A stretch of DNA of 64,000 nt from Halomonas sp. CUBES01 (GCF_020991005.1 NZ_JAJLLW010000004.1:186001-250000), one strand, 5' to 3'; positions 1-7,319 are shown, counted from the first letter of the stretch. Numbers and translations: made by a program. Notes: generated from the letters alone by a model not told the origin.

Positions 1-202
1 AGTAGCGCTGGCGCACCGCATGCGAGCCCATGAAGTCACCGTGCTGAACCGGCGGCGAGCGTTTCCACTGGCCTTGCGCATCGCGATAGTCGGGGATGCC
101 GCTGTCGGTACTCACGCCCGCACCGGTGAGTATCCACAGCTTGGGGTGGCGGGCAATGAAGTCCGCCAGCTCAGCGCCCGCTTGGGCGACGCTTTGAGTC
201 AT
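1..202 (-). CDS. Sir2-family NAD-dependent deacetylase, N-terminal part (cut by window edge)
   Basis: The minus strand encodes the first 67 residues of a sirtuin. The NAD-binding signature GAGVSTDSGIPDYRD is at residues 27-41, followed by a GQWKR segment and a DFM-containing segment usual for the family. Sirtuins remove acyl groups from lysine side chains using NAD+ and release nicotinamide and O-acyl-ADP-ribose. The catalytic histidine and the zinc cysteines lie outside the window. I chose the ATG at 202; an in-frame TTG at 220 is an alternative. It is divergent from the hydroxylase at 317. The family call is secure, the substrate unknown. Confidence 0.85.
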   Translation of the reverse strand, partial: MTQSVAQAGAELADFIARHPKLWILTGAGVSTDSGIPDYRDAQGQWKRSPPVQHGDFMGSHAVRQRY

Positions 203-316
203 TTCCACGGCCTGCGTCAAATGTTCACCTCTAGGCAATCCTGCACTCTGTCGACGATACTGTATGACAACGACGACGCCTACTGTGTGTCGGGCATTTC
301 ATCCAAGGAGCGTGCT

Positions 317-1507
317 ATGCAAGGGTCTCATCAACAGTCGCAGCAGCATGATGTCATTATTGTCGGCGGCGGCATGGTCGGCGCGGCACTGGCGGCCCGC
401 CTGGGCAACGCCGGCAAGTCAGTCGGGCTGATCGAGCAAGGCGATGCGCCCGCCCCGCCCGAGGGTGACTACGACCTGCGCATTTCATCGCTCAACGCGC
501 GTTCGCTGGCCTTTATCAATGCCAGCGGCACGCAGCTGCCCGAGGAACGCAGCTGCCCTTTCCGCCACATCGATGTGGCCAATCAGGATGGCACCGGCCA
601 CTCGCTGTTTTCTGCCGCCGACAGCGACATGGACGACTTCGGCGTCTTTGTCGAAAACCGTACGCTGCAGTATGCGCTCTGGCAGCGCCTGGCCGACCTG
701 CCCGGCGTGACCTGCTATACCCAGTGCGCGCCGATCAGCACCCTGGCCAGCGGCGATATGCGCCTGGTCGAGCTGGACAACGGCAAGACCCTCAGCGCGC
801 CGCTTGTCGTCGGGGCCGACGGCGCCCGCTCCACCCTGCGTGAGCTGGCCGGCATCAGCGTGACCCACTACGACTACCACCAGCGGGCGATGATCATTAA
901 CGTGGAAACTGAGCTGCCCCAGCAGGATGTCAGCTGGCAGGTGTTCACCCCCACCGGCCCGATTGCCATGCTGCCGCTGCCCGGCCAGCGCGCTTCCCTG
1001 GTGTGGTACGACAGCGACGACGCCACCAAGGCCCGCGAACAGCTGGACGACGACGCGCTCAAGGCCGCCATCGAAGAAGCGTTTCCCAAACGGCTGGGCA
1101 AGCTCACCCGGGTCGTCGCCCGGGCCAGCTTCCCCATCAAGCGCCAGCACGCCAAGCGCTACATCGGCAAACGCCTGGCGCTGATCGGCGACGCCGCCCA
1201 CGTGGTGCACCCGCTGGCAGGGCAAGGGCTGAACATCGGCCTCCACGACGCCGACACCCTGGCCGAGCTAATCATCCACGGCCGTGACCCCGGCGACCAT
1301 ATCAACCTGCACCGCTTCGAGGTCCAGCGCCGCCTGGCCAACCAGGCGATGATCGCCGCCACCGACAGCTTCCACCACCTGTTCACCGGCGCCAGGCCGA
1401 TGCGCCAGTTGGGCGATCTCAGCCTGCACATTGCCGAACGCATACCGTTCGCCAAACGCATCATGATGCAGCAGGCCAACGGGCTGAATCCGTTTAAACG
1501 GCGCTAG
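317..1507 (+). CDS. UbiH/UbiF/VisC/COQ6-family FAD-dependent hydroxylase, most like UbiF
   Basis: A 396-residue flavoprotein monooxygenase, close to the usual length of the ubiquinone hydroxylase family, which adds ring hydroxyls during aerobic ubiquinone synthesis. An N-terminal dinucleotide fold carries GGGMVG at residues 17-22, a [13 protein letters not shown] segment near 164 and the family motif GDAAHVVHPLAGQGLN near 290. Segments such as WQVFTPTGPIAMLPL and ASLVWYDS match my memory of E. coli UbiF better than UbiH or UbiI, but the position hydroxylated cannot be settled from sequence alone. The ATG at 317 follows an AAGGAG site. The frame is open further upstream, but that stretch overlaps the divergent sirtuin gene. 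Confidence 0.85.
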   Translation: MQGSHQQSQQHDVIIVGGGMVGAALAARLGNAGKSVGLIEQGDAPAPPEGDYDLRISSLNARSLAFINASGTQLPEERSCPFRHIDVANQDGTGHSLFSAADSDMDDFGVFVENRTLQYALWQRLADLPGVTCYTQCAPISTLASGDMRLVELDNGKTLSAPLVVGADGARSTLRELAGISVTHYDYHQRAMIINVETELPQQDVSWQVFTPTGPIAMLPLPGQRASLVWYDSDDATKAREQLDDDALKAAIEEAFPKRLGKLTRVVARASFPIKRQHAKRYIGKRLALIGDAAHVVHPLAGQGLNIGLHDADTLAELIIHGRDPGDHINLHRFEVQRRLANQAMIAATDSFHHLFTGARPMRQLGDLSLHIAERIPFAKRIMMQQANGLNPFKRR

Positions 1508-1537
1508 TGTGCTGACAGCAACTCATGTTCAGCTTAC

Positions 1538-1585
1538 TGTACAAGTCAGGCACTTAAGCCTAGACTTGTACGGTCAGCTGTACAG
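1538..1585. promoter_or_regulatory. Probable YefM-YoeB autoregulatory operator
   Basis: A long inverted repeat (GTACAAGTC at 1539-1547 against GACTTGTAC at 1563-1571) is followed by a perfect short palindrome CTGTACAG at 1578-1585, just before the antitoxin start at 1597. TGTACA cores occur at 1538-1543 and 1579-1584. The E. coli yefM-yoeB operator is known to consist of long and short palindromes with TGTACA cores, so the resemblance is specific. The inner AGGC/GCCT arms extend the long repeat. Confidence 0.7.
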
Positions 1586-1596
1586 TGGAAGGTTTC

Positions 1597-1851
1597 ATGA
1601 AAATTGTATCGTTCACGGAAGCTAGAAATGGCCTGAAAGCGGTATTGGACGGCGTGATTAATGATGCCGATACCACGGTTATTACGCGTCGGGATTCAGA
1701 AGATGCTGTCGTGATGTCGTTAGATTATTACAACAGCCTGATGGAAACGGTGCACTTGCTGCGTTCGCCCGCCAACGCAGAGCACCTCAATCGCTCCATT
1801 GAGCAGTTTAAATCAGGGCAAACAACGCAAAGAGATTTGGAGGATGAGTAG
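1597..1851 (+). CDS. yefM: YefM/Phd-family antitoxin
   Basis: An 84-residue protein beginning MKIVSFTEARNGLKAVLDGV, with the N-terminal DNA-binding fold and Asp/Glu-rich C-terminal tail of YefM antitoxins (usual length about 83). It should bind and neutralise YoeB and repress the operon through the palindromes just upstream. The ATG at 1597 is preceded by GGAAGG; an in-frame GTG at 1585 lies before that site and is unlikely to be the start. The gene overlaps yoeB by 8 bases, the usual coupling in this pair. Confidence 0.93.
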   Translation: MKIVSFTEARNGLKAVLDGVINDADTTVITRRDSEDAVVMSLDYYNSLMETVHLLRSPANAEHLNRSIEQFKSGQTTQRDLEDE

Positions 1852-2107
1852 TCGTCTACTGTCGTGGACAGACGAGGCGTGGAACGACTATGTGTACTGG
1901 CAAACGCAGGACAAAAAGACCCTCAAGCGGATCCATAAACTTATCAACGATGCAAAACGCTCCCCTTTCGAGGGGTTGGGCAAGCCGGAACCTCTGAAGG
2001 AAAACCTGGCTGGCTTCTGGTCTCGTCGAATCGACGACACGAATCGCTTGGTGTACGCCGCTGACGAGCGCTCCATTACGATTATTTCGTGTCGTTATCA
2101 CTACTAG
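1844..2107 (+). CDS. yoeB: YoeB-family ribosome-dependent mRNA endonuclease toxin
   Basis: An 87-residue RelE-superfamily toxin that cleaves mRNA in the ribosomal A site. It starts at the ATG at 1844, with TTGGAGG inside the end of yefM as its ribosome site. The C-terminus CRYHY is the YoeB signature and supplies the catalytic His-Tyr pair (residues 86-87). The upstream EPLK and the SRRIDDTNRLVY segment match the active-site region. Length and all key positions look intact, so the module is probably functional. Confidence 0.93.
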   Translation: MSSRLLSWTDEAWNDYVYWQTQDKKTLKRIHKLINDAKRSPFEGLGKPEPLKENLAGFWSRRIDDTNRLVYAADERSITIISCRYHY

Positions 2108-2219
2108 TGTCAGGCTGACATGAAGCGCGTAACCGCCCACCAACTAGCTCAAAGGCGCACTTAAACGAGTCAGGCCCCATGTGATGGACTGCTAGCGCCA
2201 TATTGATTTCACCTGAGCG

Positions 2220-2873
2220 TTAGCGGCTAGCGTTTTCCTCGGCCACCTGACGAAGTGCATCGACAAGCACCTCGGCGGGCTGGGCACCCGAAATCAGGTA
2301 GCGCCCTTCGAGAATGAATCCTGGGACCGCGCTCACGCCTGCCTCCATGAATCGCTGTTCTGCCGCGCGAACTTCGTCCGCGTACTGATCAGACCGAGCG
2401 ATGGCCTCGGCGACGTCACCGTCGAGCCCAACCTCGATAGCCTTCTCCCGCAGAACAGTGGGATCTGAAGGGTTTTTCGCCTCACCGAAGTAGGCATCGA
2501 ACAGTGCCAACTGCAGGGGCGTCTCTAGGTTCTGCGTTGCGGCCCACGCCAGCACTCGGTGAGAAGCGAAGGTATTGTTCGCCCGACGCTCCTGGGCGCC
2601 ACGAAAATTCAGCCCAAGTTCTTCGGCCACCGCCATAATCTCGCTCTGGGATTGCGCCATGCTGGCAGCATCCTTGCCGTACTTGCGGCATAAGTGCTCC
2701 AGAATCGGCTCGCCCTCGGGCGGCATGTCCGGGTTGAGCTCGAAGGGCTGCCAGTGGAGCTCAACGTCTATCTCGCCATCCAGTATCTCCAACGCTTGCT
2801 CAAAGCGCCGGTAACCGATCGCACACCACGGGCATGCGACATCGGACACCAGGTCGATTCTTACCTTTTGCAT
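2220..2873 (-). CDS. DsbA/FrnE-family thiol oxidoreductase
   Basis: A 217-residue thioredoxin-fold protein with an alpha-helical insertion. The redox motif CPWC is at residues 14-17, directly after the first strand, as in FrnE and 2-hydroxychromene isomerase-like DsbA relatives. There is no signal peptide, so it is expected to be cytoplasmic. The late VSAVPGFILEGRYLISGAQ segment holds the cis-proline loop typical of the family. The ATG at 2873 follows GAAGGGA. It is divergent from the lipoprotein gene. The physiological substrate cannot be inferred. Confidence 0.88.
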   Translation of the reverse strand: MQKVRIDLVSDVACPWCAIGYRRFEQALEILDGEIDVELHWQPFELNPDMPPEGEPILEHLCRKYGKDAASMAQSQSEIMAVAEELGLNFRGAQERRANNTFASHRVLAWAATQNLETPLQLALFDAYFGEAKNPSDPTVLREKAIEVGLDGDVAEAIARSDQYADEVRAAEQRFMEAGVSAVPGFILEGRYLISGAQPAEVLVDALRQVAEENASR

Positions 2874-2972
2874 TTTGTTTATCCCTTCGACATACCCCAA
2901 AATTCGATCAAACTAAATAAAGCATATCACGTGTATATAGTGCGTAACGGCAGTACTGATAAGGAGACAGCC

Positions 2973-3395
2973 ATGGCAAATGCAGCGTTAGCGTTAAGCT
3001 TCCTATTACTTATCAGCGGTTGTGCTCACGATAGCTATACCGAAACTTCCGGCGTGACCGACTCAAGCACGTCAGCCGAACAAAGCGCGCCCCACCACCA
3101 GATGACCGACCAGTGGGTCGGCCGATGGACTAGCGTAGAAGGGTTATTCCTGGAAATCAGCAAGGACAAGTCGGCAGGCCCTGGCCATTATCTCCTTCAC
3201 ATGCGCTACGGCCTGGATGCCGATCAAATCGGCACTTTCGAAGGGCAAGCCACCGCCGAGGGCATTCGCTTCAACCGCGGGGATGGCCCACAGATGCTTC
3301 GTGCGGGCGACGGCGAAGCCACCGGTATGAAGTGGCTAATGGAAAAAGAAGACTGCCTGGTAGTCGCAACAGGTGAAGGCTATTGCCGCGACTGA
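2973..3395 (+). CDS. Small predicted lipoprotein of unknown function
   Basis: A 140-residue protein with a short hydrophobic leader ending in the lipobox LISGC, giving lipidation at Cys17. A Ser/Thr-rich linker follows, then a compact domain beginning DQWVGRWTSVEGLFLEI and ending with two cysteines (EDCLVVATGEGYCRD). The GRWTSVEG start recalls small lipocalin-like or heat-shock-lipoprotein folds, but I do not recognise a family. The ATG at 2973 follows AAGGAGAC. It is convergent with rnz. Confidence 0.7.
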   Translation: MANAALALSFLLLISGCAHDSYTETSGVTDSSTSAEQSAPHHQMTDQWVGRWTSVEGLFLEISKDKSAGPGHYLLHMRYGLDADQIGTFEGQATAEGIRFNRGDGPQMLRAGDGEATGMKWLMEKEDCLVVATGEGYCRD

Positions 3396-3435
3396 CCTGC
3401 CCGCAAAACTCTCAAGGGCGGCGCGATGCAATTGA

Positions 3436-4398
3436 TTATTCGCCCGCCACTTCATACAAGCGGCCCGTTTTATCCAAGGTGAATTCAAGAAAATCCTGCG
3501 CCAAATAAAGCGCACCCGAATAGACGCTCAGGGCTTCTTTGCGGATGTCCTCAATGGAAGGCAACGCATGGGGGTTGGGCTGGTAACGGGGGCTGAAGTG
3601 CGTCAGCACCAGATTGGGGAGCTTTACCAATTCGGCAAACGCGGCGACATGCCTGGCATAGCTATGCCCTACATCACCGGCCTTCTCGGCCATGGCCTCT
3701 GTGTAGGTGGCTTCATGCACCAGCACGTGTGCCTCCGCGCAAGCCTCTGTCAACAAGTCAGGCTGATCATTATCCCCGGCGATCACCACCTTCCTGGGCT
3801 TGTGTTTGGAAATCAGGAAGTCACGGCTTTTTAACCGCTCGCCCGCAAATTCAATATCCCTCCCTTGCTTCAACTGCCCCCACAATGGCCCTCTGGGAAT
3901 CCCCTGTTGCGCCAGCTTATCGACGTCCAGGGCAGCGTCCACCTTCCTCTCTGTAAACCCATAGGCATAGGACGGGGCTCGGTGTGAAAGCCTGAAAGTG
4001 GCAACCGCCACGCTCTCAAACTCAACGCTGGGCAGGTCATCGGAATCGACAAATTCCAAATCGAAGGGCAACGATAGCTGGGTGGCCTCACAGGTGGCGT
4101 CTAGCCATGCCTTGATGCCTGCGGGCGCCACAAGGGTCAGCGGCACTTCCCGGCCGTTCATGGCCGCACTCGCCAGTAGGCCTGGCAAGCCATAGCAGTG
4201 GTCGCCGTGCACGTGGGTAATCAATATGGCTTTCAATGAATTAAGCGACAGTTTCGTGTGCAAGACCTGATGCTGAGTGCCCTCACCACAATCGATCAGG
4301 TACCAGCCCTTCCCCTTGCTCTCGAGTAACGCGACCCCGGAGACGTTTCTGCTTTTTGTTGGTACACCTGCGGAAGTGCCGAGGAAGAGTAAGTTCAT
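3436..4398 (-). CDS. rnz: Ribonuclease Z (tRNA 3' endonuclease)
   Basis: A 320-residue metallo-beta-lactamase-fold nuclease that trims tRNA 3' ends. The start MNLLFLGTSAGVPT and the zinc motif HVHGDH at residues 62-67 are diagnostic, and the later IAGDN, VHEATY and LTHFSPRY segments supply the remaining metal ligands. Length is normal. Two defective copies of parts of this gene occur in the window (6838-6915 and 13465-13700). Just upstream of its start there is also a short match to the 3' end of the GNAT gene that precedes the second relic. Confidence 0.93.
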   Translation of the reverse strand: MNLLFLGTSAGVPTKSRNVSGVALLESKGKGWYLIDCGEGTQHQVLHTKLSLNSLKAILITHVHGDHCYGLPGLLASAAMNGREVPLTLVAPAGIKAWLDATCEATQLSLPFDLEFVDSDDLPSVEFESVAVATFRLSHRAPSYAYGFTERKVDAALDVDKLAQQGIPRGPLWGQLKQGRDIEFAGERLKSRDFLISKHKPRKVVIAGDNDQPDLLTEACAEAHVLVHEATYTEAMAEKAGDVGHSYARHVAAFAELVKLPNLVLTHFSPRYQPNPHALPSIEDIRKEALSVYSGALYLAQDFLEFTLDKTGRLYEVAGE

Positions 4399-4420
4399 AG
4401 GTTGTTGGTGATCTCTCTAG

Positions 4421-4446
4421 AGTTCAGGAGTAGCTTTCGTTAAGCG
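4421..4446 (-). other. Truncated attC-like site (outer half only) after higA
   Basis: Read leftward, the higA stop lies inside GCTTAAC, a perfect match to the integron outer-box consensus RYYYAAC (plus strand 4439-4445). Within about 20 bases the sequence changes to one shared with the end of the GNAT gene at 13697. No matching GTTRRRY box follows before rnz, so at most half of a site survives. This is an inference from a short motif, supported by the better sites nearby. Confidence 0.35.
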
Positions 4447-4733
4447 GCTTCAAAATCCAAAGGGTGAAGATCGTCCAAATTAAGTGTGCCGCGAGCCATC
4501 CATAGGTCGTACATATCCTGCATTGCCAGCCAGCTTTCTGGGGTGCGCCCGAGAACCTTCGACAGACGTAAAGACATTTCAGGGCTGATACCGCTATTCC
4601 CTTTGAGCAATCGTGACAGCGTAGAGGGTGAGACGCCTAAACTGGAAGCCAATTGGCGAGAACTGATACCAAAAGGTTCCAGGTATACCTCCCGAATGAA
4701 TTCACCAGGATGCGGCGGGTTATGCATCGTCAT
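4440..4733 (-). CDS. higA: HigA-family antitoxin, XRE helix-turn-helix
   Basis: A 97-residue HigA/VapI-type antitoxin. It begins [20 protein letters not shown], the standard family opening. A helix-turn-helix ([20 protein letters not shown], about residues 24-43) and the [17 protein letters not shown] helix complete the family pattern. Its start is coupled to the end of higB through TGATG. It should neutralise HigB and repress the pair. The protein looks intact even though the partner toxin is altered at its N-terminus, and its stop lies in a truncated attC-like box. Confidence 0.9.
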   Translation of the reverse strand: MTMHNPPHPGEFIREVYLEPFGISSRQLASSLGVSPSTLSRLLKGNSGISPEMSLRLSKVLGRTPESWLAMQDMYDLWMARGTLNLDDLHPLDFEAA

Positions 4734-4987
4734 CAGTGATAATCCTCATAATCAAGAATGTAAGCGTTGCCGTCTCGAAATTCGAACGTCATGCGCCAAT
4801 TTCCGTTAACCCGAATCGACCACCGTCCTTTGTCTTTACCCTTCAAGGGATGAAGCCGAAAACCGGGAATATCCATGTCTTCCACCGATGTGGCGGTATC
4901 CAGAGCAGCTAGCTGCATACGCAGTTTCCCGGCGTGGTCAGGCTTTATGTAGTGGAGGCGCAGCTGCGACGAATAAGGTTGTCGCAT
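4733..4987 (-). CDS. higB: HigB-family toxin with replaced N-terminus, possibly inactive
   Basis: The 84-residue frame matches HigB/RelE-type mRNA endonucleases from about residue 15 onward ([56 protein letters not shown]). Family members normally have about 22 more residues at the front, beginning MIKSFKHKG or similar. Here they are replaced by [13 protein letters not shown], encoded by the hairpin of an attC-like site at 4957-5004, and the apparent ATG lies inside that hairpin. The first strand and helix of the fold would be missing, so toxicity is doubtful. HigA may be retained as a repressor only. Confidence 0.75.
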   Translation of the reverse strand: MRQPYSSQLRLHYIKPDHAGKLRMQLAALDTATSVEDMDIPGFRLHPLKGKDKGRWSIRVNGNWRMTFEFRDGNAYILDYEDYH

Positions 4988-5004
4988 TGCCTGCGCTGGT
5001 TAAG
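4957..5004 (-). other. Truncated attC-like hairpin fused to higB
   Basis: Immediately after the GNAT stop (reading leftward) comes a TTAAC outer box. An interrupted inverted repeat follows: GTCGCATTGCCTGCGC at 4981-4996 pairs with GGCGCAGCTGCGAC at 4957-4970 apart from a small internal bulge. This is the architecture of an attC site, but no closing GTTRRRY box exists and the sequence runs directly into the body of higB. A deletion from inside the site into higB explains the arrangement. Confidence 0.45.
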
Positions 5005-5464
5005 AGGCGATCTGCTTGTACATAACATCGACCTTGACTCCCTTATATTCGCACCTTTCCAGGTGGCGCCACCCGAGCTTCTCATAAAGTTTCGAGGCGA
5101 ACTCGGTGTAGAGGTACCAGGTATCAGCATTGGAGCGAATTGCCTCATCTTCGCATCGAGAGATCAATTCCGTTGCTATTCCGTGATGCCGGAAAGACTC
5201 TTTGACATAAACGGCAGCCAGCCAAGGGGATAAATCCGGTTTTGTGTCCATATCGTTCTGTACTAGCGCAGCCGAACCAACAAGCTGCCTTCCTGACATT
5301 GCAATAAAAATTGAAGGAATACTCTCTCGTTCTGCAGCATCAGAGATTGCTTCGGCTCGCCCTTGCAAAGTCAGCGACGGGTTCAAGTGCTTCCACTCCG
5401 CATGGTGAAGCTCCGCCAACTCAGCAATGAATTCCCTTTTATCTGCTAGAGGAACGATTTCCAC
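5000..5464 (-). CDS. GNAT-family N-acetyltransferase
   Basis: A 154-residue acetyltransferase. The acetyl-CoA loop is RHHGIATELISRCEDEA after the strand LAAVYVKESF, and the C-terminal YTEFASKLYEKLGWRHLE segment is the usual GNAT end. The substrate is unknown; relatives modify small molecules, antibiotics or proteins. It starts at a GTG at 5464 with GAGAGG a few bases upstream, right after the GTTGAGA box of an attC-like site. That is the position expected for the gene of an integron cassette. Confidence 0.8.
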   Translation of the reverse strand: MEIVPLADKREFIAELAELHHAEWKHLNPSLTLQGRAEAISDAAERESIPSIFIAMSGRQLVGSAALVQNDMDTKPDLSPWLAAVYVKESFRHHGIATELISRCEDEAIRSNADTWYLYTEFASKLYEKLGWRHLERCEYKGVKVDVMYKQIAS

Positions 5465-5474
5465 AGTCTTTGCC

Positions 5475-5552
5475 TCTCAACGCAGAGCGCACCGATAGCC
5501 TTACAGAGCGGAGCGGCTTAAAAGCCATCCGCGTGACGCGACGGGTTATGTA
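5475..5552 (-). other. Integron attC-like recombination site
   Basis: A 78-base site between the hydrolase stop and the GNAT start. Reading leftward, the outer boxes are ACATAAC and GTTGAGA. After five-base spacers the inner boxes GCG-T-CAC and GTG-CGC pair with one unpaired T, the extrahelical base typical of attC. The distance to the next start codon is a few bases, as in cassettes. No integrase is present in the window. Confidence 0.6.
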
Positions 5553-5556
5553 GTTT

Positions 5557-6375
5557 TTAAGCCTGAGCAAAATCCAAAATTTCCTTCGCTAATTCATCAG
5601 GCCTTTCTTCAATGACAAGGTGGCCCGCATTATCAATCACACGAAGAGCCGATCCCGGAATCATGCCATGGAGCTCTTCCCCACGCTCCAGAGGTATCCA
5701 GCTATCCTCCCGCCCCCAAAGAATCAAGGTAGGTGTCGTAATCGTAGGATAAAGAGACTGAACCTCGTCAGTATATTTGGAGTCTGCTTGAGCCATCTGA
5801 CGATAGAAAGCCGTCTTACCTTGCTCGCCAGTCCACGGCGAAACGATTCCTTCCAGTGTTGCCTCATCAAGTGGCTTGAAGGCAGCCGTTTGCACATAGG
5901 TCCGAACCACAGCTTCGTGAATATAGTCTGGCAGCCCTGAAAAAGCGGCTTCATGCCTATTCACATGGCGGAAAAAAGGTGAGCCCCAAGGAGAGACTGC
6001 AACCGGGTCAATCAGAATAATCTTTTTAAAAGACCGCTCATTGAGAAGGTGAGCTCGAAGAGCTGTAGCGCCGCCAAAGTCGTGACCGACAACAATCGGA
6101 TCATCCAATTCCCAATGGGTTAGCAACCCATCCAAAACCTCATTCTGCACGCCCAACGAAACATCGCCTTCCGTCGTACACGACTGACCATAGCCCAGCA
6201 AGTCAAAAAAGTAGACCGTGTACTCTTCGGACAGTTTTCGAATTAAATGTCGCAGATTGAACGATGACCAGGGCGTTCCGTGAACCAAAACCATTGGCGG
6301 GCCTTCGCCTAACCAGCCATAACGAACTTCGCGCCCTTGATAATCATAAGAATTTGAAAGCTCCCATCTGCTCAT
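5557..6375 (-). CDS. Alpha/beta-fold hydrolase with a putative Asp nucleophile
   Basis: A 272-residue hydrolase. The oxyanion-hole region is LVHGTPWSSF, and the nucleophile elbow GHDFGG puts Asp where lipases have Ser, as in haloalkane dehalogenases, epoxide hydrolases and fluoroacetate dehalogenases. WGREDSWIP supplies a likely acid and NAGHLVIEERP the catalytic His. The exact substrate is not predictable. The ATG at 6375 has AAGGAG upstream; a longer frame upstream is attC-like sequence. It sits between two attC-like elements, consistent with a cassette gene. Confidence 0.85.
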   Translation of the reverse strand: MSRWELSNSYDYQGREVRYGWLGEGPPMVLVHGTPWSSFNLRHLIRKLSEEYTVYFFDLLGYGQSCTTEGDVSLGVQNEVLDGLLTHWELDDPIVVGHDFGGATALRAHLLNERSFKKIILIDPVAVSPWGSPFFRHVNRHEAAFSGLPDYIHEAVVRTYVQTAAFKPLDEATLEGIVSPWTGEQGKTAFYRQMAQADSKYTDEVQSLYPTITTPTLILWGREDSWIPLERGEELHGMIPGSALRVIDNAGHLVIEERPDELAKEILDFAQA

Positions 6376-6721
6376 TGCTCGAACTCCTTTTTGTAAATAA
6401 CGCCCGCAAATCACCTACGCCAAGAAAGCAGAGCGAAGCGGCGCTTTTTGCCTTCGAGTGCAACGCGTCTAAGACGCTTCGATCAAAGAACGTAGGGCGA
6501 TTATTGGCACCGATGTTCCGATACTTTTCGATATCCGCACGGAGAACCTCATGAGCAAAAGAGACGGGCTCCGGCCGAGGCAACAGCCCCGCCGCTAACC
6601 GTTCCTTAATTATCTTCCGGGCAGACTCAGGTGCGAAACTATATCCACGCTCCGATAGAGAGGAAAGAAGTGTGGTTTTGCCGCCGCCTGGGCCACCGGT
6701 GACTACAAATCGATAGTTCAT
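6344..6721 (-). pseudogene. AAA-type ATPase/kinase-like protein, 3'-truncated
   Basis: The frame begins with an intact P-loop, MNYRFVVTGGPGGGKTTLLS (GGPGGGKTT at residues 9-17), and continues through ESARKIIKERL and PTFFDRSVLDAL, typical of small AAA_28-type ATPases of about 180 residues. After residue 88 or so the sequence is no longer family-like. It is the translation of an attC-like remnant and runs over the start of the hydrolase gene before stopping at 6344. About half of the protein is missing, so I treat it as a broken cassette gene. Confidence 0.65.
6395..6455 (-). other. attC-like remnant (R' half) upstream of the hydrolase
   Basis: The plus strand reads AAATAAC at 6395-6401 followed by GCCCGCAAATCACC, the mirror of a GTTRRRY-type box and inner box. 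The hydrolase start follows within 20 bases, as in a cassette. The opposite half of the site is absent because the sequence merges into the broken ATPase gene. A GC-rich internal hairpin around 6430-6452 remains. Confidence 0.4.
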
Positions 6722-6834
6722 TTAATCCTTCCAATACGCACCGACCTGCATCCCACCGCCGACGACGGCAGTTGCCAGATTGCTGAATATCACGCTCTTT
6801 ATCTCCCTGAACTTCCATGTCAGGGCAATAGCAA
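6722..6834 (-). pseudogene. 3' fragment of an unidentified gene
   Basis: Directly before the ATPase start, the minus strand holds an open frame ending in TAA at 6722-6724. It reads FAIALTWKFREIK, then VIFSNLATAVVGGGMQVGAY. Upstream the frame breaks where the rnz fragment begins. It looks like the C-terminus of a small, possibly membrane-bound protein whose 5' part was lost. I do not recognise the family. Confidence 0.35.
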
Positions 6835-6837
6835 ACG

Positions 6838-6915
6838 TCAGCACCAGGTTGTGGGAAGCTTCACCGATTCGGCAAAAGTGGCGATTTGCCTGGCGTCGCT
6901 ATGCCCTACGTCATT
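6838..6915 (-). pseudogene. Short internal fragment of rnz (about 78 bases)
   Basis: This stretch closely matches 3600-3677 inside the intact RNase Z gene, in the same orientation. Both contain GTCAGCACCAG, ATTCGGCAAA and GCTATGCCCTAC in register, with scattered substitutions. It begins and ends abruptly and carries no complete domain. The same rnz segment is also present in the relic at 13465-13700, making three copies in the window. Confidence 0.7.
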
Positions 6916-7252
6916 TCATTTCTTTACTACCAATTTCAGCGTCGAGACTTTGTATCTGCAAGACAATCTCGAGGAGTTTTTTCCCCGAAGTAGTTAAGGA
7001 ATATTCCGTGCGGGGCGGGACCTCGGGATAACTATGTTTTTCGAGAAGCCCATAGGCAGTAAGTTTGCGAAGTCTCTCGGACAGGACTTTAGTGGATATA
7101 CCCTGAATATGCCTCTCGAGTGCCCCAGGCCGGTTGATACCGCTTCCTACCGAGAGTAATACTGATACCGACCACTTGCAGCCGACTACATCTTCGAGCT
7201 TTCGGTACGTACTTGATGTGTGAGCGCTACTTTTTTTCTCTATATTTTTCAT
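6911..7252 (-). CDS. HxlR-family winged-helix transcriptional regulator
   Basis: A 113-residue regulator with the HxlR pattern: a Cys near the start of the domain (LEDVVGCKWSVSVLLSV), the recognition region GISTKVLSERLRKLTAYGLL, and the wing EVPPRTEYSLTTSGKKL. Many HxlR proteins sense thiol-reactive or electrophilic stress through such cysteines. It is divergent from a small CPVC redoxin, a likely target. I prefer the ATG at 7252 because the longer upstream frame lacks a family match. Its 3' end abuts the rnz fragment. Confidence 0.87.
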   Translation of the reverse strand: MKNIEKKSSAHTSSTYRKLEDVVGCKWSVSVLLSVGSGINRPGALERHIQGISTKVLSERLRKLTAYGLLEKHSYPEVPPRTEYSLTTSGKKLLEIVLQIQSLDAEIGSKEMK

Positions 7253-7267
7253 AAAATTACACCATAA

Positions 7268-7319
7268 AGTGCCTACCAAACCTCCTGGTTCCTGCTTTTT
7301 TCCTGTCGGATGAGGCACT
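7268..7319. promoter_or_regulatory. Possible HxlR operator between divergent genes
   Basis: The gap between the regulator and the redoxin contains AGTGCCT at 7268-7274 and its exact inverted copy AGGCACT at 7313-7319, 45 bases apart. The placement suggests control of both promoters by the HxlR protein. No experimental consensus is being matched; this rests on symmetry and position only. Confidence 0.4.

Noticed and set aside
20..316. N-terminal extension of the UbiF-like hydroxylase frame
   Set aside because: The same bases encode the sirtuin N-terminus on the other strand, and a good ribosome site precedes the ATG at 317.
2108..2219. Possible attC site between yoeB and the DsbA-like gene
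   Set aside because: GTAAC and GTTAG cores are present, but the inner boxes do not pair, and the genes on either side converge.
6338..6400. Longer N-terminus for the alpha/beta hydrolase (start at 6414)
   Set aside because: The extra codons fall in the attC-like remnant, and AAGGAG precedes the ATG at 6375.
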